Shown one piece after another: positions 1-6,864 of a DNA stretch of 64,000 nt. A program made the position numbers and the translations under genes. The notes under the pieces were generated by a model, which worked only from the letters and a program-made list of their open reading frames with translations, was not told the origin of the DNA and searched no databases. Each line of letters starts with the position of its first letter. Position 1 is the first letter of the stretch. The DNA comes from Actinomycetota bacterium (GTDB lineage Bacteria; Actinomycetota; Thermoleophilia; Gaiellales; Gaiellaceae). Location: the NCBI GenBank assembly GCA_013816245.1, contig JACDEU010000005.1, forward strand, positions 1 to 64,000. Direction: 5' to 3'.

Positions 1-2
1 CC

Positions 3-200
3 GACCGGCTCGATCTGTCGGGAGCGGAGATCAAGCAGGCGATCGAGGCCGGCGTCCCGATCGTCGTCTCGACCGATGCGCACTCGGTGCGCGGCCTCGG
101 GAACATGCGGCTCGCCATCCATACGGCACGTCGTGGCTGGGCAACGGCGGCTGCCATCGTCAACACACGACCTCTGGCCGAGGTCCTGAGGCGGCGCTGA
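3..200 (+). CDS. PolX-like DNA polymerase/PHP domain protein, C-terminal fragment
   Basis: Only the last 65 codons lie in the window; the gene enters from the left edge and stops with TGA at 198-200. The visible peptide contains STDAHS followed by a leucine/methionine-rich helix and ARRGW near the end. This matches the last part of the PHP (histidinol-phosphatase-like) domain of bacterial family X DNA polymerases, where the D-A-H residues bind metal. The full protein would have a polymerase domain and a 3'-5' exonuclease-type PHP domain and act in base-excision repair. A stand-alone PHP hydrolase is the alternative, since the N-terminal part is outside the window. Confidence 0.65.
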   Translation, partial: DRLDLSGAEIKQAIEAGVPIVVSTDAHSVRGLGNMRLAIHTARRGWATAAAIVNTRPLAEVLRRR

Positions 201-771
201 CTACTTCGTGCAGAACTCCGGCCCGCGCAGCGGACGCACGGTGCCGCCGTACAGACTGACGACGCCACGCACATCGTCGGTGCGAAGCAGGCGGCAGATC
301 CACTTGCCTGCCGGGGCGGCGGGCAGTACTCGGGATGACTGTCGGTCAGGTACGAGTTCGTGGTTGCGCAGACGCGGTTTCGTGGTCGAGGCCGAGAACG
401 TATCCGAGCTCGTGAGCGACGACGAGTGTCATCGTGTAACGGTCCTGACCGTTCCTGATTCCGACCTTGGCGCCGAGAAAGCGGCCTTTCATACGCTGCA
501 CGTACGCGTCTCCCGCGACCTTGAACCAGCGGACCCCGACCAGCACCTTCGCGTCACGGCGCGAGCTCTTGACGAACTGGACTCGGGCACCACTCGTGTT
601 CCATGCGTAGGCAGCGGTGTCGACGGCCCAGTTGTAGGCGGGCACCTTGTTGTAGTAGCTGATCGTCCGCGTCGGCCAGCGTCCGCCTTCGAGCCGGAAA
701 GCGCCGGCGGTGGAGGGCAGGGCGCAGGCCACGGCCACAACGCCGAGAATCGCCGCAAGTCTCACGTTCAC
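201..771 (-). pseudogene. Decayed secreted matrixin-like zinc metalloprotease
   Basis: A GTG start at 769-771 opens a signal peptide (hydrophobic residues 4-24) and a domain like small actinobacterial matrixins. The zinc site reads HELGYVLGLDH, where the family has HELGHxxGxxH, so the second histidine is Tyr. Reading continues correctly only if one base is restored near 377 (an A run) and one near 314 (a C run). With both restored the tail runs through ATTNSYL, KWICRLL and a YGG segment to a TAG at 201-203, giving about 190 residues. The Met-turn position also reads Thr. Without restoration the frame ends at 346. Two single-base deletions plus loss of a ligand suggest a real pseudogene, although the two indels in homopolymers could be sequencing errors. 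Confidence 0.7.
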
Positions 772-803
772 CGCTCATCGTTTCGGCATGGGAGACTCAT
801 CCC

Positions 804-1700
804 TTGAAGGTTCTCGCCACGCGGAGGTACCCGGGCTCGGCGTTCGACGAGCTGGCGGACGTGGAGATCCGCGCGCTCGGGGAGCTCGAGTCGGCGCTGC
901 CGGACGTCAAGGCTCTGATCGTTGCCAACGAGCCGGTGCCGGTTGAGCTCCTGCCGGGGCTCGAACTGGTGGCCAACTTCAGCGTGGGCTACGACCGGCT
1001 CGGCATCGGGGAGCTCCGCCGGCGAGGGGTCGCCGTAACCAACACGCCGGCAGTGCTCTCGGCGGCGACCGCGGATCTGACGCTGGCGTTGATCCTCGGC
1101 GTGCGGCGGCGGATCGTCGAGGGTGACGCGCGCGTTAGGCGAGGCGAGTGGACGGGCTCATGGGCCGACAGTTTCCTGGCGGAGGAGCTGACCGGGTCGA
1201 CTCTCGGCATCGTCGGGCTCGGCGGCATCGGCCAGGCCGTCGCGCGCCGCGCGCGAGGATTCGACCTGAACGTGCTCTACACGCAGCGGACGCAGGTCGA
1301 GACAGACCTCGGCGAATTCCGTGAGCTCGACGAGTTGCTCGCAGAGTCGGACATCGTCACCATCCACGTCCCTCTGACACCTGAGACGCGTGGCCTCATC
1401 GATGCGCGACGGCTCGCGTTGTTGCGTGCTGGCACGTCCCTTGTCAACACCGCCCGCGGCGAGATCGTCGACGAGGCGGCACTCGGCGCCGAGCTCGTGT
1501 CAGGTCGCCTGCGCGCAGGGCTCGACGTCTACGCGCACGAGCCACACGTCCCGGAGGAATGGCTCTCCCTTCCGAACGTGGTTCTCACGCCGCATCTCGG
1601 CACCTCGACACGACAGACGCGCGAGGCCATGACCCGTCTCGTCGTCGACAACGTGCTCGCATTCGAGCGGGGCGAGCCGCTCCTGACGCCGGTGGTCTAG
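804..1700 (+). CDS. D-isomer-specific 2-hydroxyacid dehydrogenase
   Basis: A 298-residue NAD(P)-dependent dehydrogenase of the D-lactate/glyoxylate/hydroxypyruvate reductase family, cytosolic. The Rossmann motif GLGGIG is at 138-143. The catalytic triad of the family is visible: Arg in TARGE (about 218), Glu in AHEP (about 246) and His in TPHLG (about 264). The start is TTG at 804, preceded by GGAGA at 791-795, which fits a Shine-Dalgarno sequence at normal spacing; this is one of the few genes here with such a site. Which hydroxyacid it reduces cannot be told from sequence; glyoxylate or hydroxypyruvate is likely. It converges on the next gene with a 4-base overlap and has no clear link to the glycan genes. 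Confidence 0.85.
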   Translation: MKVLATRRYPGSAFDELADVEIRALGELESALPDVKALIVANEPVPVELLPGLELVANFSVGYDRLGIGELRRRGVAVTNTPAVLSAATADLTLALILGVRRRIVEGDARVRRGEWTGSWADSFLAEELTGSTLGIVGLGGIGQAVARRARGFDLNVLYTQRTQVETDLGEFRELDELLAESDIVTIHVPLTPETRGLIDARRLALLRAGTSLVNTARGEIVDEAALGAELVSGRLRAGLDVYAHEPHVPEEWLSLPNVVLTPHLGTSTRQTREAMTRLVVDNVLAFERGEPLLTPVV

Positions 1701-1975
1701 CCGAGCGCGGCGCCTGGCCCGCTGGACGTCCACTCCGCCAGCTCAAACCAGTGCGTCGCCCGCAGCGCTTCCGCAACCTGCGGGTCGGTATGCGCCCCGT
1801 AGAAGACGTGCCGCTCGAGGTCGCAGCAGATCGCGACGGATTCGAGAACGACGTCCGGAATCTCCATCAGTGCCTCGCCCGGGAGCCTCGCCTCGGCAAC
1901 CGTGTAGTGCTTGAACTGCAGGTCGGGCGCGTACTCCATCAGCTTGGGCCAATCGGGGCAGGTGCGCGAGCTCAC
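1697..1975 (-). CDS. Small conserved-looking protein of unknown function
   Basis: A 92-residue soluble protein that I do not recognise. It has no signal peptide or membrane segment, a central CC pair (ICCDLE) and a His/Trp-rich second half (HTDPQ, THWFELAEW). It overlaps the stop of the ABC ATPase gene by the four bases ATGA at 1972-1975, so it is almost certainly translated with it as the last gene of a hemH-ATPase-unknown operon. The coupling suggests it is real; its role may be linked to export or to heme, but this is only context. It ends against the converging dehydrogenase gene. Confidence 0.6.
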   Translation of the reverse strand: MSSRTCPDWPKLMEYAPDLQFKHYTVAEARLPGEALMEIPDVVLESVAICCDLERHVFYGAHTDPQVAEALRATHWFELAEWTSSGPGAALG

Positions 1976-3198
1976 GTTGGGATCCTTTCCGCCTGTGCCC
2001 CGATCTCCTCCCCGCTCCAGCGGCCCTCCACGCGCACGACCCCGCGCTCGCCGCCGGCCGGATAGACGACGAACGTAAGCGCCTCGTCGAGCCAGTGGTA
2101 GAGCCGCTCGCCGCTCTCGTCGGTCAAGCCGAGCCGCACCTGGAAACGTCCGTCGGCGAGCGGCAATTGCTCGACCTCGAAGCGGACACCCAGTTCGGTC
2201 GTCGTGTCTTCCCAGCCGAGGTCGCCGGTCGAGCGGCCCGAGCCCGTCAGGAGCAGGCCGGACGAGTCACGCAGCTCGAGCGAGAGTCGAGGCGCCGGTA
2301 TGGGGCGCGCGGCGGTGATGCGCAGGCGCAGCGTGAGTGGCTCGCCGGCGAGGAACTGCGTGCGCGCGGCGCCGTCCGGGCCGATCAGCTCGACCCCTTC
2401 GATGCGCGCGTCGCCGCTTCCCCACTCCTTCAGTCCTGCGCCGCGCTCCGCGGGATCGACGTCGCCGGCGAGCAGCTGCCGGTAGCGGACGATGGCATCG
2501 TGCGTGGTGCCGTCGAACTCGACTGCTCCGTCGCGCAGGAGGACAGCGCGGTCGCACAGGCGCTCGACGGCCGATGCGTCGTGCGAGACGAACACGATCG
2601 TTCCGCCGCGCTGCTTGAACTCGAAGATCTTGCCGAAGCACTTGCGCTGGAACTGCTCGTCGCCGACGGCGAACACTTCATCGAGCAACAGGACGTCCGC
2701 GTCGATGTGCGCGGCGATCGCGAACCCGAGCCGCATGTACATCCCCGACGAGTACGTTCGCACCGGCAGGTCGATGAACTCCTCGAGCCCCGCGAACGCG
2801 ACGATCTCGTCGAGCTGCTCTCGCACGTACGCGCGCGTGAGGCCGTGGATCGACCCGTTCAGGAAGACGTTCTCACGTCCGCTCAGATCGGGATGAAAGC
2901 CGGCGCCGAGCTCGAGCAGCGAGCCGACGCGTCCACCGACGTCCACACGGCCGGACGTGGGCTTGATGATTCCGGAGAGCAGGCGCAGGAGGGTCGTCTT
3001 GCCGGACCCGTTGCGCCCGACCAGACCGATCGCACTGCCCGGATCGACTCGGAAGGAGACATCCCGAAGCGCCACAACCTGGGCCGGCTTCGACCGGCCC
3101 CGTGCGACGATCGCGTCCTTCAGCCGCCGTGCTTCCCGCGGATAGACCTTGAAGTGCCGCGAAGCGTGCTCGGCTTCGATCTCCCCGGGTCGGATCAC
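1972..3198 (-). CDS. ABC-2 polysaccharide exporter, ATP-binding subunit (Wzt/TagH type)
   Basis: A 408-residue ATPase that would energise export of a lipid-linked glycan across the membrane. Walker A GRNGSGKT is at 61-68, the signature YSSGM at 149-153, Walker B DVLLLDE at 168-174 and the switch His at about 206. Residues about 262-380 form an extra beta-rich domain typical of Wzt proteins that bind a cap or sugar on the finished glycan, so recognition of a modified chain end is likely. The ATG overlaps the hemH stop by four bases. The matching permease lies at 5999-6799, separated by hemH, hemE and an opposite-strand gene, an unusual arrangement for a two-subunit exporter. Confidence 0.9.
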   Translation of the reverse strand: MIRPGEIEAEHASRHFKVYPREARRLKDAIVARGRSKPAQVVALRDVSFRVDPGSAIGLVGRNGSGKTTLLRLLSGIIKPTSGRVDVGGRVGSLLELGAGFHPDLSGRENVFLNGSIHGLTRAYVREQLDEIVAFAGLEEFIDLPVRTYSSGMYMRLGFAIAAHIDADVLLLDEVFAVGDEQFQRKCFGKIFEFKQRGGTIVFVSHDASAVERLCDRAVLLRDGAVEFDGTTHDAIVRYRQLLAGDVDPAERGAGLKEWGSGDARIEGVELIGPDGAARTQFLAGEPLTLRLRITAARPIPAPRLSLELRDSSGLLLTGSGRSTGDLGWEDTTTELGVRFEVEQLPLADGRFQVRLGLTDESGERLYHWLDEALTFVVYPAGGERGVVRVEGRWSGEEIGAQAERIPT

Positions 3199-4076
3199 GC
3201 TTCCGAGGGTACCGCGAGCACCCGTCGCACCAGCCCCGCGAGCACCCCGATGAACGCCGGGTCGGCGTTCGGCATCTCGATCCGGCGGAATCCGAGTCCC
3301 AGCTCGCGAGCCTTGCCCGCGGCCTCGTGGTCGAGATCCCAGCGGATCTCGAGATGGTCGGCGACGAACCCGACCGGGCAGACGAGTACGTCTGTGATCC
3401 CGCGTCCCTGCAGTTCCTCGAGGTGGTCGAGGATGTCCGGTCCGAGCCAGGGCTCCCCGGTCTGCGACTCGCTCTGGAACGAGAACGACCAGTCGTCGAG
3501 CCCGGCGCGCTCCGCGATCAGCCGGGACGTCTCGAGCAGCTGGTCCTTGTACGGATCTTTGGCCTCGAGGATCCGGGCGGGCAGCGAGTGGGCGGTGAAG
3601 ACGACGTGTGCTTCGCTACCGCGCACGCGGTCGGCAAGCAGATCGACGAAGCCGGGCTCGTCGTGCCAGCTGTCGATGAAGGCGAGCTGCGCGCGGCCGG
3701 AGAGTGCCTCCTCGAGCTGGGTGCGGTAGCCGGCGATCGACATCGCCGAGTAGTGCGGAGCGAGCACGAGGCCGACGACCGTGGCCGCGCCTGCGGCCAC
3801 CGCGGCGTCTGCCGCTTCGGCGATGCGCGGCGTCCAGTGCTTCATGCCGGTGAAGACGGGAACGGCTTCGAGCTCGGCCTCGAGCGCCGCGCGCGTCTCC
3901 TCGGTGATCGCATTCAGCGGCGAGCCCTGGTCGATGCCGAGGCGGCGGTAGCGCTCGACGAGATCGTCGAGCAGTGCGAGCCTGATCGGCCGACCGCCGC
4001 GGATGTCGCTGTAGTAGGCGGGCACGTCGGCGAGCCGCTCGGGTGATCCGTACGCCATCAAGACGACCGCCTTCAT
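3195..4076 (-). CDS. hemH: Ferrochelatase (proto- or coproporphyrin type)
   Basis: A 293-residue enzyme that inserts ferrous iron into a porphyrin, the last or next-to-last step of heme synthesis. Family landmarks are PHYS at 108-111, the catalytic His in AHSLP (about 163), WLGP (about 210) and the conserved Glu in DHLEI (about 243). In actinobacteria this enzyme usually acts on coproporphyrin III (CpfC), but sequence alone does not settle the substrate. The start ATG at 4074-4076 is chosen over longer in-frame starts because the protein begins MKAVVLMAYGSP as in the family and a TAGCGT promoter hexamer sits 7 bases upstream. It is followed, with a 4-base overlap, by the exporter ATPase gene. 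Confidence 0.92.
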   Translation of the reverse strand: MKAVVLMAYGSPERLADVPAYYSDIRGGRPIRLALLDDLVERYRRLGIDQGSPLNAITEETRAALEAELEAVPVFTGMKHWTPRIAEAADAAVAAGAATVVGLVLAPHYSAMSIAGYRTQLEEALSGRAQLAFIDSWHDEPGFVDLLADRVRGSEAHVVFTAHSLPARILEAKDPYKDQLLETSRLIAERAGLDDWSFSFQSESQTGEPWLGPDILDHLEELQGRGITDVLVCPVGFVADHLEIRWDLDHEAAGKARELGLGFRRIEMPNADPAFIGVLAGLVRRVLAVPSEA

Positions 4077-4083
4077 CGACGAG

Positions 4084-4089
4084 ACGCTA
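4084..4089 (-). promoter_or_regulatory. Leaderless-type -10 element of hemH
   Basis: TAGCGT on the minus strand ends 7 bases before the hemH ATG. No Shine-Dalgarno sequence is seen, so transcription probably begins at or next to the start codon. This also separates hemH from hemE, which has its own promoter. Confidence 0.5.
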
Positions 4090-4125
4090 GCCGACGGTGT
4101 GGAGAGATAGTCGCGCTTCCGCGAT

Positions 4126-4138
4126 GGTGTCTGACACC
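4126..4138. repeat. Palindrome GGTGTCTGACACC in the hemE-hemH gap
   Basis: A perfect 6+1+6 inverted repeat. Its right half plus flank, GTCTGACACCGG at 4129-4140, recurs as a direct repeat at 4224-4235, and both copies are followed by ACGTG. The gap of 198 bases (4077-4274) otherwise holds only the hemH promoter. It may be an operator, a terminator for hemE or a short dispersed repeat. Confidence 0.5.
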
Positions 4139-4223
4139 GGACGTGAAGCGGTGCGTCCTGCCACGTCGCTCCGCGGGCGGGTGCGACGTAGGGCCCGTCA
4201 GGTGCCCAGGCCGACGGCACGAC

Positions 4224-4235
4224 GTCTGACACCGG
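4224..4235. repeat. Second copy of the GTCTGACACCGG repeat
   Basis: This is identical over 12 bases to 4129-4140, lies 95 bases from it, and has the same ACGTG flank after one extra G. The left arm of the palindrome is incomplete here (CGTC instead of GGTGTC). Confidence 0.5.
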
Positions 4236-4274
4236 GACGTGGCTGGAGCGGCGCCGTCCCGGCACGCCGTGTGC

Positions 4275-5303
4275 TCAGACGCGAGCCTCGACGGTGGCTT
4301 CGTGAACGAACTCGGTCAGACGCCGAAGAACAGCCGGGTCTGTTTCGGGTGGCACACCGTGCCCAAGGTTGAACACATGACCCGGCCGCCCTCCGGCACG
4401 CGCGAGAATAGCGCGGGTTTCGGACTCGATTCGCTCCCACGGGCCGAGCAGAAGCGCCGGGTCGAGGTTCCCTTGCACGCCTCGTTCCTCACCGACTTCC
4501 GACCAGCCGCGGTCGAGCGGAATGCGCCAGTCGAGCCCGATCACGTCGCCGCCCGCCTCCGCCATCGACGACAGGAGAGTCGCCGTCCCGGTGCCGAAGT
4601 GGATCGTCGGCACGTCGACCGCAGCGAGGATGCGTGCCGAGTACCGCGCGACGAATTCCTCGTAATCCGACGGCGAGAGTGCGCCCACCCACGAGTCGAA
4701 GACCTGAATCACGTCGGCACCAGCCCGCGCTTTCGCGGCGACGTAGCCCGCGAACGTCTCTGCCAACTTCTCCATCAGCGCGTGCCACGTCACGGGCTCG
4801 CGGTACATCATCTGCTTCACGGTCGCGAACTCGCGGCTCGGCTTTCCCTCGATGAGATAACCGGCGACGGTGAACGGGCCGCCGCAGAAACCGATCACCG
4901 CCTGATCGTCGCGTAGCGCCGCGCGCACGAGCCGCACCGCCTCGAGGATCGTCGGCACCGATTCCTCCGGCTCCGGCACGACGAGCCGCTCGACGTCCGC
5001 CATACATCGCACCGGTTCCGCGATCACCGGGCCGACGTTCTCGACGAGGTCGACCTGAACCCCCATGGCGAGGACGGGGAACATGATGTCCGTGAACATC
5101 ACCGCGGCGTCGACGTCGTGCCGGCGGACGGGCTGCAGCGTCACTTCGGCGCAGAGCTCCGGCTCGGCGACGATGTCGAAGAGCCCGTAGCGCTTGCGCA
5201 GCTCGCGATATTCCGGGAGCGAGCGACCCGCCTGGCGCATGAACCACACCGGCGTGTGCTCCACCGGCTCTCGGCGGCAGGCCCTGACGAGAAGCGGCTC
5301 CAC
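4275..5303 (-). CDS. hemE: Uroporphyrinogen decarboxylase
   Basis: A 342-residue cytosolic enzyme that removes four carboxyl groups from uroporphyrinogen III to give coproporphyrinogen III. The family signature RQAGRSLPEYR is at about 23-33, with the usual Tyr replaced by Ser; the catalytic Asp is in FTDIM (about 72); GFCGGPFT and FNLGHGV are also present. Length is normal. Translation starts at GTG 5301-5303, 8 bases after a TAGCCT hexamer, so the mRNA is probably leaderless. It is upstream of hemH on the same strand with a 198-base gap, and head to head with the orphan beta-sandwich gene. Confidence 0.93.
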   Translation of the reverse strand: MEPLLVRACRREPVEHTPVWFMRQAGRSLPEYRELRKRYGLFDIVAEPELCAEVTLQPVRRHDVDAAVMFTDIMFPVLAMGVQVDLVENVGPVIAEPVRCMADVERLVVPEPEESVPTILEAVRLVRAALRDDQAVIGFCGGPFTVAGYLIEGKPSREFATVKQMMYREPVTWHALMEKLAETFAGYVAAKARAGADVIQVFDSWVGALSPSDYEEFVARYSARILAAVDVPTIHFGTGTATLLSSMAEAGGDVIGLDWRIPLDRGWSEVGEERGVQGNLDPALLLGPWERIESETRAILARAGGRPGHVFNLGHGVPPETDPAVLRRLTEFVHEATVEARV

Positions 5304-5310
5304 GACAACG

Positions 5311-5317
5311 TAGGCTA
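5311..5317. promoter_or_regulatory. Bidirectional -10 element between hemE and the beta-sandwich gene
   Basis: The heptamer TAGGCTA gives TAGGCT on the plus strand (5311-5316) and TAGCCT on the minus strand (5317-5312). The minus hexamer ends 8 bases before the hemE GTG; the plus hexamer ends 9 bases before a CTG at 5326 that opens the other reading frame. One seven-base site could therefore drive both genes. Confidence 0.45.
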
Positions 5318-5325
5318 GTCGCGCA

Positions 5326-6036
5326 CTGGAAACGGTCGGCGAGCATCACGTACCTGCCGGCCCGCTCGCGGTTCGCTGGCTCGCGTACGAGGTCGAGCCG
5401 CCGCAGGCGGGCGCGCTCAACCGCGCGCGGATTGCGCTCGAGAACGCGGGCAGCGCACCCTGGCGGGGCCTGAACCTCTCGTACCACTGGCTCGACGAGC
5501 GTGGCAATCCGATCGTCTGGGACGGTCTGCGTTACGAGGTGAGCGCCGCGCCCGGTGAGCGCGTCGAGCGCGACCTCGAGATCCGCGGCCCGATCCCGCC
5601 GGGGGCGTACAAGCTCGCCTTTGACCTCGTCGACGAACAGCGCTTCTGGCTGGCCGAGCTCGGCAACTTCTCGCCCGAGCTCGACATCGAGGTCGCGCCG
5701 CGCGACGCAACCGCTGCGCGAGCCTTCCTGCCCCCGGCGGCGAATCTCGACCCCGACTGGGAAGAGCGCGTCTACGCAGCGCACCTGGAGGGCTATGCAG
5801 CGGTAGGCGGGTCGATCGAGACGAGACGGCCGCCCGGAGAGCTCGAACCGTACGAACCAGGCGGGGGACGCAACCCCGCGTTCGCGCACCCGCTGGTCCT
5901 GCCGTCGCTGCTACCCCCGCTCGAGCCGAACACGGAGGTGGCCGGACTCCCGGCCTGGCGGCCCGAAGGCGACGAGCCCTGGATCTACGACGCCAGGATC
6001 AGACTTCGACTGCGATCTGGTCGTCGACGCGGTTGA
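5326..6036 (+). CDS. Orphan immunoglobulin-like beta-sandwich protein, possibly glycan-binding
   Basis: The frame is open from a TAG at 5311-5313 to 6036 and has no ATG, GTG or TTG until 5539, which would cut off a clearly coding stretch. I place the start at CTG 5326, 9 bases after the TAGGCT hexamer; this start is uncertain. The roughly 236-residue protein has no signal peptide or membrane segment. Its first half (LENAGSAPW, LSYHWLDERG, GPIPPGAYKLAFDLVDE) resembles the beta-sandwich domains attached to some exporter ATPases and sugar transferases in surface-glycan clusters. The second half is Pro-rich and unknown. Its last 38 bases overlap the converging permease gene, hinting at a link to the exporter. 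Confidence 0.55.
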   Translation: METVGEHHVPAGPLAVRWLAYEVEPPQAGALNRARIALENAGSAPWRGLNLSYHWLDERGNPIVWDGLRYEVSAAPGERVERDLEIRGPIPPGAYKLAFDLVDEQRFWLAELGNFSPELDIEVAPRDATAARAFLPPAANLDPDWEERVYAAHLEGYAAVGGSIETRRPPGELEPYEPGGGRNPAFAHPLVLPSLLPPLEPNTEVAGLPAWRPEGDEPWIYDARIRLRLRSGRRRG

Positions 6037-6799
6037 ACACGTAGGCGCCGAGCGCGAGGGCCGCCACCGCGGCAATGACGGTGTAGATCGTGTCGCCGAG
6101 ACCGGGCAGCCGGCCGTAGAAGAGCGGATCGCGAAGCGCCTCGATCGCCGGGGCCAACGGGTTTCCCCAGTGGATCAGGTCGACGACCCAGTCGCGCCGC
6201 GCGATCTGAGGGTCGTTCAGCGGATAGAGAATGGGCGTCAGGAAGAAGAGCGGCAGTAGGAGCGCGGAGACGAGAAACTCGATGTCGCGAAACAGGACGT
6301 TCAGCGCGGCGAGCGCGAGCGCGAGACCGGACGTGATCGCGACGATCGCGACCCCGAGGGGCAGTGCGAGCCACTCGGTCGCACGCACGCGGGGTAGCAA
6401 CGCGAAGTTGACTGCAAGCAAAGCCACGAGCATCACCGCGAAGCTGATGAGGTGAGTCGCGACGACCGAGAGCGGTACGAGCTGCCGCGGGAAACGCGTC
6501 TTCCTGATGAGGTTCGCGTTGTCGAGCAGCGACCGCGAGGCCGACTGCACCGACGTGGCAAAGAAGATCCAGGCCGAGAGCCCAACGAGCAGAAAGAGCG
6601 CGTAGTGGCCTTCGGACCCGAACGGCGTCTTCCAGAGCACCGAGAAGACCAGGAGGTAGACGGCCATCAGCAGGACCGGGTTCGCGAGGGTCCAGGCCAC
6701 ACCCAGGAGCGAGCCCCGGTACTTCGCCTGAACGTCCCGGCGGAAGAGGTTCCCGAACAGCTCCCGGTAGCGGAGGAGGTCTCCGTATACCGTCGTCAT
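5999..6799 (-). CDS. ABC-2 polysaccharide exporter, permease subunit (Wzm/TagG type)
   Basis: A 266-residue inner-membrane protein with about six hydrophobic segments and the amphipathic N-terminal region (FRRDVQAKYRGSLLG) typical of ABC-2 permeases that export O-antigen or teichoic-acid glycans. NVLFRDIEF and a late RRDWVVDLIHWGNP loop are family features. It should pair with the ATPase at 1972-3198. The ATG at 6797-6799 lies 11 bases from a TAGACT hexamer, and the gene diverges from the WecA/FlaA1 fusion. Its stop falls inside the converging beta-sandwich gene. Confidence 0.9.
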   Translation of the reverse strand: MTTVYGDLLRYRELFGNLFRRDVQAKYRGSLLGVAWTLANPVLLMAVYLLVFSVLWKTPFGSEGHYALFLLVGLSAWIFFATSVQSASRSLLDNANLIRKTRFPRQLVPLSVVATHLISFAVMLVALLAVNFALLPRVRATEWLALPLGVAIVAITSGLALALAALNVLFRDIEFLVSALLLPLFFLTPILYPLNDPQIARRDWVVDLIHWGNPLAPAIEALRDPLFYGRLPGLGDTIYTVIAAVAALALGAYVFNRVDDQIAVEV

Positions 6800-6810
6800 C
6801 GGCGCGGCCT

Positions 6811-6816
6811 AGTCTA
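6811..6816 (-). promoter_or_regulatory. -10 element of the ABC permease gene
   Basis: TAGACT on the minus strand ends 11 bases before the permease ATG, so any leader would be only a few bases. The same bases read TAGTCT on the plus strand (6810-6815), so a second divergent start toward the WecA fusion is possible. Confidence 0.4.
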
Positions 6817-6850
6817 GAGGCGGAATCACATGGTGCTTACAGCCCTTGAT

Positions 6851-6856
6851 TACCCT
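6851..6856 (+). promoter_or_regulatory. Leaderless-type -10 element of the WecA/FlaA1 fusion
   Basis: TACCCT ends 8 bases before the GTG at 6865. No Shine-Dalgarno sequence is present. Confidence 0.5.
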
Positions 6857-6864
6857 TCTGCTCC

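Noticed and set aside
2095-3729. A 544-codon open frame on the plus strand opposite the exporter ATPase and hemH
   Set aside because: It is antisense to two well-recognised proteins, has no domain I recognise and has the Arg/Ala/Ser-rich composition of a GC-rich shadow frame.
4489-5889. A 466-codon minus-strand frame over hemE and the beta-sandwich gene
   Set aside because: hemE in another frame is certain; the longer frame is low-complexity and Arg-rich.
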